DNA of 64,000 nucleotides from a bacterium (GTDB lineage Bacteria; Chloroflexota; Dehalococcoidia; Tepidiformales; Tepidiformaceae). Below, in pieces: positions 32,640-41,334 of the stretch. Location: positions 116,300 to 180,299 of the forward strand of contig QEVS01000003.1 in NCBI GenBank assembly GCA_003577245.1, written 5' to 3'. Within the stretch, counting starts at the first letter, position 1; every line of letters starts with the position of its first letter. Both the position numbers and the translations under genes were made by a program. The notes below the pieces were generated by a model. That model searched no databases and was not told the DNA's origin. It worked only from the letters and a program-made list of their open reading frames with translations.

Positions 32640-35600
32640 CTCCTCACGCCACTGCCCGGACTTCCCCCTCCGGCGCCGGGGCCTTCGATCGCCTGCTCCA
32701 GGCAAGGGTGCGGCTCAATTGGGAAGTTGCCCTCTACGTACTCATCTTCGCGGCCGCCTTCGCCCTGCGCTTCTGGGATCTCGGCGCCCGGTCGCTGCAC
32801 CACGACGAGAGCATCCACGCGCAGTGGTCATGGGGCCTGCTCAAAGGGAACTACCGGCACGACCCCGTGTTCCACGGCCCCCTCTACTACCACGTTCAAG
32901 CGGCGGTCTTCTACCTGTTCGGCGCCAGCGACTACACGGCTCGCGTTTCAGCGGCGATATTTGGCATGGCCCTGACAGCGCTGCCCCTGCTCCTTCGCAG
33001 GCGGCTCGGCGCGGTCGGGACCATCGCCGCCGTGGCCCTCATCGCCTTCTCCCCAACCCTCGTCTACTACAGCCGCTTCTTCCGCGAAGACATCTACATG
33101 GCCTTCTTCACCATGCTCATGGTGGCGGCCATGTGGCGCTACCTGGCGGAGGGCCGTGACCGCTGGCTCATCATCCTCGCCCTGGCGTTCGCAGGTTCCA
33201 TGGCCACCAAAGAGGCCACCTACCTCACCCTCGCCGTCTTCCTGCTCTTCCTTGATGTCTACCTCGCTACCCTGCTGGCGGCTTCCACCCTCGAAGGGCA
33301 GGGGACTAACACGGCCTGGCGGCGGGCGCTTCTCGCGATCGGCCTTGCTCCCTGGGCATGGGCGATCGCCGCGCTCTGGCCCTTCCTGGGCTTCGTCCGC
33401 CGCCGCCTGAACTGGGATGAGCTCCCACGGCCGGGAGCAGCGCTCGTCTTGCTGGGCACGCTCACCGTGCCCCTGATCACGGTCCTCTTGCGCGGGCCTC
33501 TCGAAAGCATGGGGGTCGTCGACAAGAAGCAGCTCGTCTGCCGCTGCTACTGGGACTACGACGCCGGCGACGTGGTCTGCCGTCCCACGCACCCGGCCCG
33601 CGACGCCCTCGCCATGGGGGGCCTCTTCGCCATCACGACCAGCGCCGCGGCACTCATCGGCCTGCAGTGGCGGCCGAAAACGTGGGCCATCGCCGCCGGG
33701 TCGGCGGCCCTTGTTTACCTCACACTCATGACTTCGCTCTGGACGAACTTCGAAGGGCTCTGCAGCGGCCCCTGGGGCTCGCTCGATTACTGGATCAGCC
33801 AGCAGGATGTCAGGCGCGGCGGGCAGCCCTGGTTCTACTACTACATGCTCATGCCAGCCTACGAGTTCCTGCCGCTGGCGATCGCCGTTGGTGGCGCCTG
33901 GTGGTCCCTCGTTCGCGGCGACGCCTTCTCGAGGTTCCTCTGGTTCTGGCTGGTGGGAACGTGGCTCGTGCTTTCGATGGCAGGCGAGAAGATGCCCTGG
34001 CTCAATACGCACCTTGCTCTCCCCGTCTGCATTCTTGCTGCGTGGACGGTCGCCCGTGCCTGGCGGGCCTGGGAATCGCCGCCTTCGCTGCGCCGATTGC
34101 TGCCTTTGCTCTTGAGCACGGGTGTGATCGCCCTCGGCGCCATGGCCGTCATCGCCTATATCCCCGGAGGTCCCCTCTTCAACGCCGCGCGGGCCGGGGT
34201 CGCGCTGGTCGCCGTGGCAATGATCGGTCTTGCCATCGCGCCTTACGGGTGGCGCGCGGCCGGTACGGTCGCCGTGGTGGCTGTCGTTGGCGCGCTCGCC
34301 GCCTTCTCCCTCCGCACCATGGTGATGGCCGTCTACGAACGCGGAGACGTGCCCAAAGACCTGCTCATCTACACCCAGAGCTCACCGCAGATCACCGATA
34401 TTGCCGACCAGATTGACCAGCTTGCCGCCGCCACCGGGAAAGGCTTCGCGCTCCCAATCGCCGTCGACTCAACCGACTCCTTTGCCTGGCCGTGGGCGTG
34501 GTACCTGCGCGACTACACCGCCGTCGCCTACATGGATTTCACCGCGGGCCTGCCTTCCGGTGAATACGCCGTCCTCCTCGTGAACCAGTCGAACGCCGCG
34601 AAGGTCAATGACTCGCTCGAACAGGCAGGCGACGTGCGCTATGGCAGCCCCATCCCCTACCCGCACCGCTGGTGGTTCGACGAGACCTACCGGCCGGCCA
34701 TCACCACCGGGCCATGGACGGGCCATGTCGAGGTGGGGCCCTTCGAACTCCCCAACCTCGTCCCCAAACGAGCGACCTGGGAGACCATCGGCTCGGGCAT
34801 CTTCAAGGGCCGCTGGCTCCCCACGGTCGCGGGTTACTGGCGTGACCACGACCCGGGCCGGCCCAGCGGCTCCGTCGATGCCCTCGCCTACTTCCCCGTC
34901 AACTTCGACCCGGCGACGGGCAATCTCACCTCGCGGCCTGTCGAGCCACCGAAGCCAACCGCCGACCGCGAAGGACGCCCGATGTTCGGCGGCATCGGCT
35001 CGCTCCCGGGCCAGTTCGTCTCGCCCGTCGATGTCGAAACCGACTCTGCCGGCAACCTTTACGTCATCGACCGCGCGTCCCGGAAGTTGCAGAAATTCGA
35101 CGCGGCCGGGAACTTCGTTGCCTCGGCCGACGTTCGTACCAACCCCGCCGACCCGAATGAGGGCGCCGAGCCGTGGGGGCTCGAAGTGGGCCCTTCGGGA
35201 ACCATCATCGTGGCCGACACGTTTGGCTGGCGGGTGCGCGTCTTTGACCGCGACCTCAAGCCCGTCACGACCTTCGGTGGCCCACCCGATACGTCGAAGG
35301 CTCCCGGACCGTACGACCTCTACGGCCCGCGCGATGCCGCCGTCGATGCCGAGGGGAATGTCTGGGTCACCGACACCGGACACGGACGGGTGATGGTCTA
35401 TACCGTGGGCGGCCAGTTTCTGCGGCAGGTGGGCGAGCGCGGCGCCGGCCAGGGCCAGTTCGATGAGCCCGTGGGGATCGACATCGCCTCCGATGGCTCG
35501 GTTCTCGTGGCAGACATGTACAACCGCCGCGTGCAGATCCTCGATTCGCGTGGCAATTACGTCGGCGAGTTCCGGGTGGATGGCTGGGGTGGACAGGATG

Positions 35601-35827
35601 TGAAGGACAAGCCCTACGTCCGCGCCCTGCGCAATGGGACCGTGGCCGTGAGCCTGCCGGCACTCAACCAGGTGCGCGTGTACAACCGCCAGGGGCAGCT
35701 CCTCCACACCATCGCACCTTCCGAAGAGCCCCTTAACCGCCCCTACGGGATTGTGGAAACGCCCGATGGTAAGCTGTGGGTCTCAGAGGGCGGCAGCGGG
35801 CGGCTGCGCCTGTTCACCCTCCAGTAA
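32636..35827 (+). CDS. Agl23-type GT-C membrane protein fused to NHL repeats
   Basis: A 1063-aa protein. The first roughly 580 residues form the TIGR03663 (flippase activity-associated Agl23) type membrane domain, with 'LHHDESIHAQWSWGLLKG', 'DPVFHGPLYYH', 'YYSRFFREDIYMAF' and 'SMAGEKMPWLNTHLALP'. The 'HHDE' acidic residue is the probable catalytic Asp/Glu of GT-C enzymes. A soluble region follows, and from about residue 785 a run of NHL-type beta-propeller repeats ('LPGQFVSPVDVETDSAGNLY', 'GPRDAAVDAEGNVWVTDTG', 'FDEPVGIDIASDGSVLVADM'). The propeller is probably outside the cell and could hold an acceptor protein or glycan. Fusion with NHL repeats is a lineage-type feature in Chloroflexota (recalled, not checked). 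Confidence 0.88.
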   Translation: MTPHATARTSPSGAGAFDRLLQARVRLNWEVALYVLIFAAAFALRFWDLGARSLHHDESIHAQWSWGLLKGNYRHDPVFHGPLYYHVQAAVFYLFGASDYTARVSAAIFGMALTALPLLLRRRLGAVGTIAAVALIAFSPTLVYYSRFFREDIYMAFFTMLMVAAMWRYLAEGRDRWLIILALAFAGSMATKEATYLTLAVFLLFLDVYLATLLAASTLEGQGTNTAWRRALLAIGLAPWAWAIAALWPFLGFVRRRLNWDELPRPGAALVLLGTLTVPLITVLLRGPLESMGVVDKKQLVCRCYWDYDAGDVVCRPTHPARDALAMGGLFAITTSAAALIGLQWRPKTWAIAAGSAALVYLTLMTSLWTNFEGLCSGPWGSLDYWISQQDVRRGGQPWFYYYMLMPAYEFLPLAIAVGGAWWSLVRGDAFSRFLWFWLVGTWLVLSMAGEKMPWLNTHLALPVCILAAWTVARAWRAWESPPSLRRLLPLLLSTGVIALGAMAVIAYIPGGPLFNAARAGVALVAVAMIGLAIAPYGWRAAGTVAVVAVVGALAAFSLRTMVMAVYERGDVPKDLLIYTQSSPQITDIADQIDQLAAATGKGFALPIAVDSTDSFAWPWAWYLRDYTAVAYMDFTAGLPSGEYAVLLVNQSNAAKVNDSLEQAGDVRYGSPIPYPHRWWFDETYRPAITTGPWTGHVEVGPFELPNLVPKRATWETIGSGIFKGRWLPTVAGYWRDHDPGRPSGSVDALAYFPVNFDPATGNLTSRPVEPPKPTADREGRPMFGGIGSLPGQFVSPVDVETDSAGNLYVIDRASRKLQKFDAAGNFVASADVRTNPADPNEGAEPWGLEVGPSGTIIVADTFGWRVRVFDRDLKPVTTFGGPPDTSKAPGPYDLYGPRDAAVDAEGNVWVTDTGHGRVMVYTVGGQFLRQVGERGAGQGQFDEPVGIDIASDGSVLVADMYNRRVQILDSRGNYVGEFRVDGWGGQDVKDKPYVRALRNGTVAVSLPALNQVRVYNRQGQLLHTIAPSEEPLNRPYGIVETPDGKLWVSEGGSGRLRLFTLQ

Positions 35828-35848
35828 TCGACGGGAGCGCTTCCCTCC

Positions 35849-36859
35849 TTGCTCCGCTCCATCCAGTTCTGGCTCGGGTTCACCATCAGCGCGGTGCTCA
35901 TCGCGCTCTTTCTCCGCGCCACGCATCCCTCCGAGCTGGCCGATGCCTTGAAAAAGGCCGAGTACTGGTACCTGGTCCCCGCCACGGCTGTGCTCTTTGC
36001 CGCCATTGTGGCGCGGTGCCTTCGCTGGTCCGTGCTCATGCGGCCCGTCGCGCCCATCAGCCCGGCCCGGCTCTTTCCCTACGCCATCATCGGCTACATG
36101 GCCAATAACCTCCTCCCCGCGCGCGCCGGCGAAGTGGTGCGCGCCTACGTGCTCGGCGAACGGGAGAAGGTCTCGCGCATGGGCACCTTTGGCACCATCG
36201 CCGTCGAGCGCCTCTTCGATGGGTGCACGCTTGTGCTCATGCTGCTCATCGCCGGCGCTTTCGTGGGCTTCGAAGATAGCCGGTTGCGGGTCATCGCCGT
36301 GGCTTCCAGCGCCCTCTTTGTGGCCGCGCTGGCGGGCTTCTACATCATCACCCTCTCTGAAGAGCGGACGAAGCGCGTCATGCACTTCTTTCTCCGCTTC
36401 CTCCCCGAACGGCTCGAGCACCGCGCCGAGCACATCGCCGACCAGCTGGCCGTGAGCCTGCGCTCGGTGCACGAGTGGCGGCCCCTCGCGCTCGTGCTGG
36501 TCCTGAGCGGCACGGCCTGGACCATCGAGGCCGCCTGCTACGCCGTCATCGGGCAGGGCTTCAACCTTGGCGTCGGTTTCGGGCACTACTGCCTGCTGCT
36601 TGCCGCCGCCAACCTGGCCATCATTGTGCCCACCTTCTTCGGCGGCACCGGGCCGTTCGAATGGGCGGCGAAGCTCGTGCTTGTCGGCGCCGGTGTCGAA
36701 GGCGCCGATGCCGGGGCCTACTCCATCGTCGCTCACGCCATCATCCTCATCCCCACGACGGTGCTGGGCCTCCTCTTCCTCTGGAGCTTTGGCGTTTCCT
36801 TCGGGCGCATCACCCGTGTCGATGTGGAAGCGGTGGAAGGGGAAGGAGGGACGCCATGA
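35849..36859 (+). CDS. flippase-like lysylphosphatidylglycerol synthase TM-domain protein
   Basis: A 336-aa membrane protein of the UPF0104/LPG_synthase_TM (AglD-like) family with about eight helices. Typical phrases are 'RWSVLMRPVAPISPARLFPY', 'MANNLLPARAGEVVRAYVLG', 'TIAVERLFDGCTLV' and near the C-terminus 'IVPTFFGGTGPFEWAAKLVL'. The family is linked to lipid or lipid-linked sugar transport across membranes. The start is TTG 35849 with GGGAG eleven bases upstream. The stop overlaps the next start (ATGA). Its place after Agl23 suggests it moves or presents lipid-linked sugars (inference). Confidence 0.87.
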   Translation: MLRSIQFWLGFTISAVLIALFLRATHPSELADALKKAEYWYLVPATAVLFAAIVARCLRWSVLMRPVAPISPARLFPYAIIGYMANNLLPARAGEVVRAYVLGEREKVSRMGTFGTIAVERLFDGCTLVLMLLIAGAFVGFEDSRLRVIAVASSALFVAALAGFYIITLSEERTKRVMHFFLRFLPERLEHRAEHIADQLAVSLRSVHEWRPLALVLVLSGTAWTIEAACYAVIGQGFNLGVGFGHYCLLLAAANLAIIVPTFFGGTGPFEWAAKLVLVGAGVEGADAGAYSIVAHAIILIPTTVLGLLFLWSFGVSFGRITRVDVEAVEGEGGTP

Positions 36860-38175
36860 ACGCCGGGATCATTGGCGCCGGTGTGGCTGGCCTTGCCGCC
36901 GCCCGGGAGCTGCAGGAGCGCGGGCACAGCGTCACGATCTTCGAAGGCCGTCCCGAGGTGGGCGGCCAGGTCGTCACCTTCGAAGTCGGCGGCGAGCCTC
37001 TCGAATGCTTCTACCATCACCTGTTCACCAACGACACCACCGTCGTTCGCTACATCGATGAGCTCGGTCTCGGCAGCCAGCTGCGCTGGATCGATTCGAA
37101 AGTGGGAATCCTGCGCAACGGCCGCATCTTCCCCTTCGTCACGCCCATGGACCTGCTGCGCTTCACGGCCATTCCCCTCACCAGCCGCGTGCGCCTCGGT
37201 CTCGCTGCGCTCTGGCTGCGGAGGCAGGGCAACTGGCAGAAATACGAAGCGGTGACCGCCCGGCAATGGATGGAGCGCGCCGTGGGGAAGAAGGCCTTCG
37301 CGGCGGTCTGGGGGCCCCTGCTGCGGGGGAAGTTCGCCGCACAGGCAGATAACGTGGGCATGACCTGGCTCTGGGGGAAGGTCTACCTCCGCTTTGCCTC
37401 GCGCAGCGGGGGCGCCGGCATGAAGGAGCAGCTGGGCTACCTCGAAGGCTCCTTCATGGCCTATATCCGCAGGCTCGCCGCCGTCATCGAGGAGAACGGC
37501 GGGGTCATCCACCTGGGGACCCCTGTCGATGAGGTTGTCGTGGAGGATGGCGCCGTGCGAGGCATTCGCGCCCGCGGCGAGCTGCACCCCTTCGACCAGG
37601 TCCTGATGACAACCCCCAACAGCATCACACGCAAGATCGCGCCCGCCCTGCCCGCGGCCTACGCCGGGATTCTCGATAGCGTCCGCTACCAGTGGGCGAC
37701 CTGCCTCGTGCTCGCCCTCGACCGGCCGCTGAGTGGCATCTACTGGCTGAACATCGCCGACGAGCTGCCCTTTGTCGCCTGCGTCGAGCACACGAACTTC
37801 ATCCCGCCCGGGCGATACGGCGGCAATCACGTCGTCTACCTCTCCAACTACGTCCCTCCTGGACATCCAATGCTCGAGATGGACGCGGAGGCCGCACTCG
37901 CCAGCTACCTGGATGGCATCCGGCGGATAAACCCCAGGTTCGACCCGTCCTGGGTGCGCGAGAAGTGGCTCTTCAAAGACCCCGGGGGCCAGCCCGTCAT
38001 CACCACGCACTACTCCCGCTCCATCCCGGACCTGCGAACCGGAATCGAAGGCCTCTACCTGGCCAACACCACCCAGATCTACCCGGAAGACCGCGGCCAG
38101 AACTACAGCCTGCTGCTGGGCGAAAAGGTCGCGGCGCTCATGCACGCCGATTCCGTGGGGCGATTCGCCATCTGA
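36856..38175 (+). CDS. FAD-dependent oxidoreductase (protoporphyrinogen oxidase/amine oxidase-like)
   Basis: A 439-aa flavoprotein. The N-terminus has the dinucleotide fold 'IIGAGVAGLAAARELQERG' (G7, G9, G12), the acidic ribose-binding 'IFEGRPEVGGQV', and near the C-terminus the FAD motif region 'GIEGLYLANTTQIYPEDRGQ'. Middle sections such as 'KYEAVTARQWMERAVGKKAF' and 'WGPLLRGKF' are typical of the NAD(P)/FAD proteins that often sit in polysaccharide loci of Chloroflexota. ATG 36856 has a near-perfect GGAAGGAGG site and overlaps the preceding stop. Substrate unknown: candidates are a polyprenyl lipid, carotenoid or sugar nucleotide. Confidence 0.85.
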   Translation: MNAGIIGAGVAGLAAARELQERGHSVTIFEGRPEVGGQVVTFEVGGEPLECFYHHLFTNDTTVVRYIDELGLGSQLRWIDSKVGILRNGRIFPFVTPMDLLRFTAIPLTSRVRLGLAALWLRRQGNWQKYEAVTARQWMERAVGKKAFAAVWGPLLRGKFAAQADNVGMTWLWGKVYLRFASRSGGAGMKEQLGYLEGSFMAYIRRLAAVIEENGGVIHLGTPVDEVVVEDGAVRGIRARGELHPFDQVLMTTPNSITRKIAPALPAAYAGILDSVRYQWATCLVLALDRPLSGIYWLNIADELPFVACVEHTNFIPPGRYGGNHVVYLSNYVPPGHPMLEMDAEAALASYLDGIRRINPRFDPSWVREKWLFKDPGGQPVITTHYSRSIPDLRTGIEGLYLANTTQIYPEDRGQNYSLLLGEKVAALMHADSVGRFAI

Positions 38176-38218
38176 ACACGCGCACTGCACGCCGCAAGAC
38201 CACGAATGGCGCACGGGG

Positions 38219-38224
38219 TATACT
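38219..38224 (+). promoter_or_regulatory. -10 element of the NuoE/NuoF operon
   Basis: TATACT, five of six to the sigma-70 -10 consensus, 32 bases before the ATG of the NuoE-like gene. AAGACC 17 bases upstream is only a weak -35. A ribosome site (GCGAGGTAG) lies between it and the start. Confidence 0.45.
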
Positions 38225-38256
38225 CGTGCCACGTTTCACAAGCGAGGTAGCTGCCC

Positions 38257-38730
38257 ATGGGCGCGGAGCCGACTGTGCAGGAACTGAGGAACCTGGTCGC
38301 TGAATTCGAACCCGGAAGGGGGCACCTGCTCCCGGCCCTGCACAGGGTCCAGGAGACCTACGGCTACATTTCCCGCGAGGCGATCGAGGTGGTCGCCGGG
38401 CAGCTGGACACCACCCCCGCCCTGGTCTACGGATGCGTAACCTTCTACGCGGACTTCCGCACCCACCGGCCACCGCAGACGGAGATAGCCTGGTGCAGCG
38501 GGCCCGCCTGCCGGCTTGCCGGCGGCGAGCGCATTCGCGAGGCGCTGGAGCACACGCTGGAGCTCCCTCTCGGCGGACACAGCGAAGATGACCGCTACGG
38601 ACTCCACCTCGGCCAGTGCGTGGGAACCTGCCACGAATCGCCCCAGGTCTGGGTCAATGGCGAAGTGAGAGGCCGGCTCACCGCCGCCGATGCCATTCGC
38701 CTCGCCCGTGAAGTGAAGGCCGCCGAATGA
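38257..38730 (+). CDS. NuoE-like [2Fe-2S] thioredoxin-fold subunit
   Basis: A 157-aa protein of the complex I 24-kDa/NuoE family. An N-terminal helical bundle ('LLPALHRVQETYGYISREAI') is followed by the thioredoxin-like domain that binds [2Fe-2S] through C80, C85, C121 and C125 (spacing C-x4-C-x35-C-x3-C, standard). It overlaps the following NuoF-like gene by ATGA. NuoE/NuoF pairs form the NAD(P)H-oxidising head of complex I, soluble hydrogenases and formate dehydrogenases. None of the other subunits is present in this window. Confidence 0.92.
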   Translation: MGAEPTVQELRNLVAEFEPGRGHLLPALHRVQETYGYISREAIEVVAGQLDTTPALVYGCVTFYADFRTHRPPQTEIAWCSGPACRLAGGERIREALEHTLELPLGGHSEDDRYGLHLGQCVGTCHESPQVWVNGEVRGRLTAADAIRLAREVKAAE

Positions 38731-40607
38731 ACGCCCGCCTCCAGTCGATCATCGACGATGCCCGGAAGGCTTGGACGGCCGAGCGCGCCGGGGGACGCGC
38801 GAAGATCACCGTGACCCTCGATACCTCGTCCATCGCCCGCGGCGCCGAGCAGACCATCGCCGCCATCAAGGAGGTGGCAGCGAAGAAGTCCCTCGACATT
38901 GACATCGGCATCACCGGCTCGTGGGGGCTCTGCTGGGCCGAACCCACCCTTACAGTGCGCACCGCAGCCGGAACGCGCACCGTGCTCTATGCCAACGTCA
39001 CCGCCGATCGCGTTGAGGAGCTCCTCGAAAAGACCGTCGTGGAGGGCGGCGACCTGCCTTCGCTGGCCGTGGGCGTGGTCGAAGGCAACGCCACTGCTGC
39101 CATCCCGCTGCTTTCGGAGCACCCCTTCATGCAGGGGCAGGTCAGGCGGCTCATGGCGAACCTCGGCACCACCGACCCCGAGAACATCGACCACTACCTC
39201 GCCCACGGCGGCTACGAAGGCCTGGGGCGTGCCTTCGAGATGGGCGCCGAGGCCATCGTCAAGGAAGTCCTCGACAGCGGCCTTGGCGGACGCGCAGGGG
39301 GCGGGTTCCCTGCAGGGCGCAAGTGGGACTTCCTTCGCACCGCCACCGCCGAGCCGCGCTACCTCGTCTGCAATGCAGATGAGGGCGACCCGGGAGCCTG
39401 GGTGAACCGCGTCCTCATGGAAGGCGACCCCCAGCTCATCGTCGAAGGGATGCTCATCGCTGCCCTGGCCGCGAACGCTCGCTGGGGCTACATCTACTTG
39501 CGCTACGAATACCCCCTCGCCGTGCGGCGAATGCAGCTCGCTGTCGACCAGGCCCGGCAGAAGGGCCTCCTTGGCGAGAACATCCTCGGCACCGGCAAGG
39601 ACTTCGACCTCATTGTCTTCAAGGGCGCCGGCGCCTACGTCTGCGGCGAAGAGACGGGCCTCATCAATTCCATCGACGGCTACCGCGGCATGCCGCGCAT
39701 CAAGCCCCCCTTCCCCGCCCAGGCCGGCCTCTGGAACAAGCCCACCAACGTGAACAACGTCGAGTCCTACGCCAACGCCCCTCTCATCATGCGCCAGGGC
39801 TCAGCGTGGTGGAGCTCGGTCAGCGACGCCAAAGAGAAGGGCACCAAGATGTTCACCTTTTCGGGCGCGGTGAAACAGGCCTGCTGCGTCGAGCTCCCCT
39901 TCGGTCCGAAAGTTCGCGACGTGCTCATGCAGTACGCCGGCGGCCCCGCGAGCGACCGTCCAATGAAGGGATTTCAGCCCGGCGGACCGCTTTCTGGAGT
40001 GGTGTCCGCCGACAGGCTCGACCTCACCCTCACGCTCGACCCCTACCGCGAGCTTGGGCTCTTCCTCGGCGGTGGCGGCATCGTCTTCTTCGACGAGTCC
40101 GCCTGCACGGTCGACCTCTGCCGCTACTTCCTCTCATTCGCCGAAGACGAAAGCTGCGGGCGCTGCACAACCTGCCGGGGCGGCACCCAGCGGGCCGTTG
40201 AGGTGCTGCGGCGCATCCAGTCGGGGGGCGGACACGATGGCGACTTCGAGCGCCTTGAAGGCCTTGTCCGCTGGCTGGTCTACTCGAACTGCTTCCACGG
40301 TCAGTTCGCGATGACGACCGTCAAGACCGCCCTCAAGCAGTTCCGCTCCGAATGGATCGAGCACATCGAAGAGAAGCGCTGCCGGGCCCGGGTCTGCCCC
40401 GGTCTGGTTGCCTACCAGGTCAGGGCCCAGGGCGACCCAAAGCTCGCCGAAGCGAAGGAGATCTGCCCCACGGGCGCGATCATCGAGGCAAACGGCAAGT
40501 ATGAGATCGAAGACGCACCCTGCATCCGCTGCGGAGCCTGCCGCGAGGTGGCCCCATCCGCGATCGAGCTTCGTGACCTGGTGATGGCGCCCGTCGCAGC
40601 GAGGTAA
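38727..40607 (+). CDS. NuoF-like NAD(P)H-binding subunit with reduced ferredoxin tail
   Basis: A 626-aa protein. Residues about 1-120 form a thioredoxin-like domain that has lost the [2Fe-2S] Cys set. Then come the NuoF FMN/NAD domain ('GLGGRAGGGFPAGRKWDFLR', 'YLVCNADEGDPGAW', 'GAGAYVCGEETGLINSIDGY'), the SLBB region, and the N3 [4Fe-4S] motif 'ESCGRCTTCRGGT' (about residues 475-487). The C-terminus is a ferredoxin-like tail. It keeps C580 ('EICPTGAI') and C599/C602/C605 ('CIRCGACREVAP') but has Ala609 where the last Cys should be, and no CxxCxxC before C580. That leaves exactly the four ligands of one [4Fe-4S] cluster. Similar in layout to HndC/HydB and FdhB-like subunits. Confidence 0.9.
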   Translation: MNARLQSIIDDARKAWTAERAGGRAKITVTLDTSSIARGAEQTIAAIKEVAAKKSLDIDIGITGSWGLCWAEPTLTVRTAAGTRTVLYANVTADRVEELLEKTVVEGGDLPSLAVGVVEGNATAAIPLLSEHPFMQGQVRRLMANLGTTDPENIDHYLAHGGYEGLGRAFEMGAEAIVKEVLDSGLGGRAGGGFPAGRKWDFLRTATAEPRYLVCNADEGDPGAWVNRVLMEGDPQLIVEGMLIAALAANARWGYIYLRYEYPLAVRRMQLAVDQARQKGLLGENILGTGKDFDLIVFKGAGAYVCGEETGLINSIDGYRGMPRIKPPFPAQAGLWNKPTNVNNVESYANAPLIMRQGSAWWSSVSDAKEKGTKMFTFSGAVKQACCVELPFGPKVRDVLMQYAGGPASDRPMKGFQPGGPLSGVVSADRLDLTLTLDPYRELGLFLGGGGIVFFDESACTVDLCRYFLSFAEDESCGRCTTCRGGTQRAVEVLRRIQSGGGHDGDFERLEGLVRWLVYSNCFHGQFAMTTVKTALKQFRSEWIEHIEEKRCRARVCPGLVAYQVRAQGDPKLAEAKEICPTGAIIEANGKYEIEDAPCIRCGACREVAPSAIELRDLVMAPVAAR

Positions 40608-40684
40608 GGTCCCCACCCGATTGCCATCGCACTGGCGCTTCGAACAGTGAATGGGGGCCTTCCGCCGGCCGCCATCTTCACAGA

Positions 40685-41262
40685 GCAGGCGTTCTCTCCG
40701 CCGCGGTCGAGTCGCTCTTCGACCTGCTTGAAGAGCGGAAGACCCCTATCTCCTTGTTGGCGGGCTGGCAGTCCTCCATTACGTGGGCGGGCGGAACACG
40801 CGCGTTATAGGGCTCCTGCTGCCGTCTCGAGCCTTCGGCCAGCTCCCCGAACTGGCCATACTGGAAAGGAACGCCGATTTCGCCCCCACCACGTTCCGGG
40901 GCATCGTGGTGGACGCGCTCTTCACCGGGAACCGCCTGTTCGAAATGCTCAGGAAGCGCCACGCAACCGCCCTCTGCTTCGGCAGGCGTACCATCCCCTG
41001 CGCGACCGTCGAGGGGCTCGTCATCATGAAGCTCTACGCGCTGCCGTCCCTCTACCGGCAGCAGAGGTTTGACCAAGTCACCGTGTACGAAGCGGATATT
41101 GCGAACCTGGTGCGCACCTACCGGCCGGACCTTGACGCCGTTCTGGCAGCCATCGGACCGCATGTCCTTCCCACCAATCTCGAGGAGATAACGAAGATCG
41201 CGGCAGATATCCTTGCCAGGGTCGAGCGCTTCGAAGACAGATCCGGCCGCCAGGCGACATAG
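40685..41262 (+). pseudogene. frameshifted nucleotidyltransferase-like (AbiEii/MNT-type) gene
   Basis: Two reading frames join into one protein. The first, ending near 40746, reads LSAAVESLFDLLEERKTP; the second continues YLLVGGLAVLHYVGGRNTR and runs to the stop at 41262. The shift falls in the C run at 40743-40746; one more C would restore the frame. The result resembles small nucleotidyltransferase-fold proteins of the AbiEii/MNT kind. No start codon is found in the first frame, and the catalytic 'DID' that should follow 'GGRNTR' reads 'VIG'. So the gene is broken in three ways: no start, frameshift, lost active site. A sequencing error could explain the frameshift but not the other two. 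The later frame alone can be read from GTG/ATG near 40783 (159 codons). Confidence 0.65.
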
Positions 41263-41319
41263 CCGTCAGCCGTGCGTGCAGGACCGCGCCGGGTTTCTCG
41301 TACATCCGTTCGTGGCGGC

Positions 41320-41325
41320 TAGAAT
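41320..41325 (+). promoter_or_regulatory. -10 element immediately before mutS
   Basis: TAGAAT (five of six to consensus) ends nine bases before the GTG start of mutS, so the transcript would begin almost at the start codon. No clear -35 or ribosome site is seen. A leaderless or near-leaderless mutS message is the simplest reading. Confidence 0.45.
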
Positions 41326-41334
41326 AGCCCTGCC

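Noticed and set aside
30966..32705. 579-codon minus-strand open frame
   Set aside because: Antisense to the GT-C-like gene; composition typical of a shadow frame.
40606..40661. AAGGTCCCC ... GGGGGCCTT pairing after the NuoF-like gene
   Set aside because: One mismatch, a loop of almost 40 bases and no U-tract make it unconvincing as a terminator.
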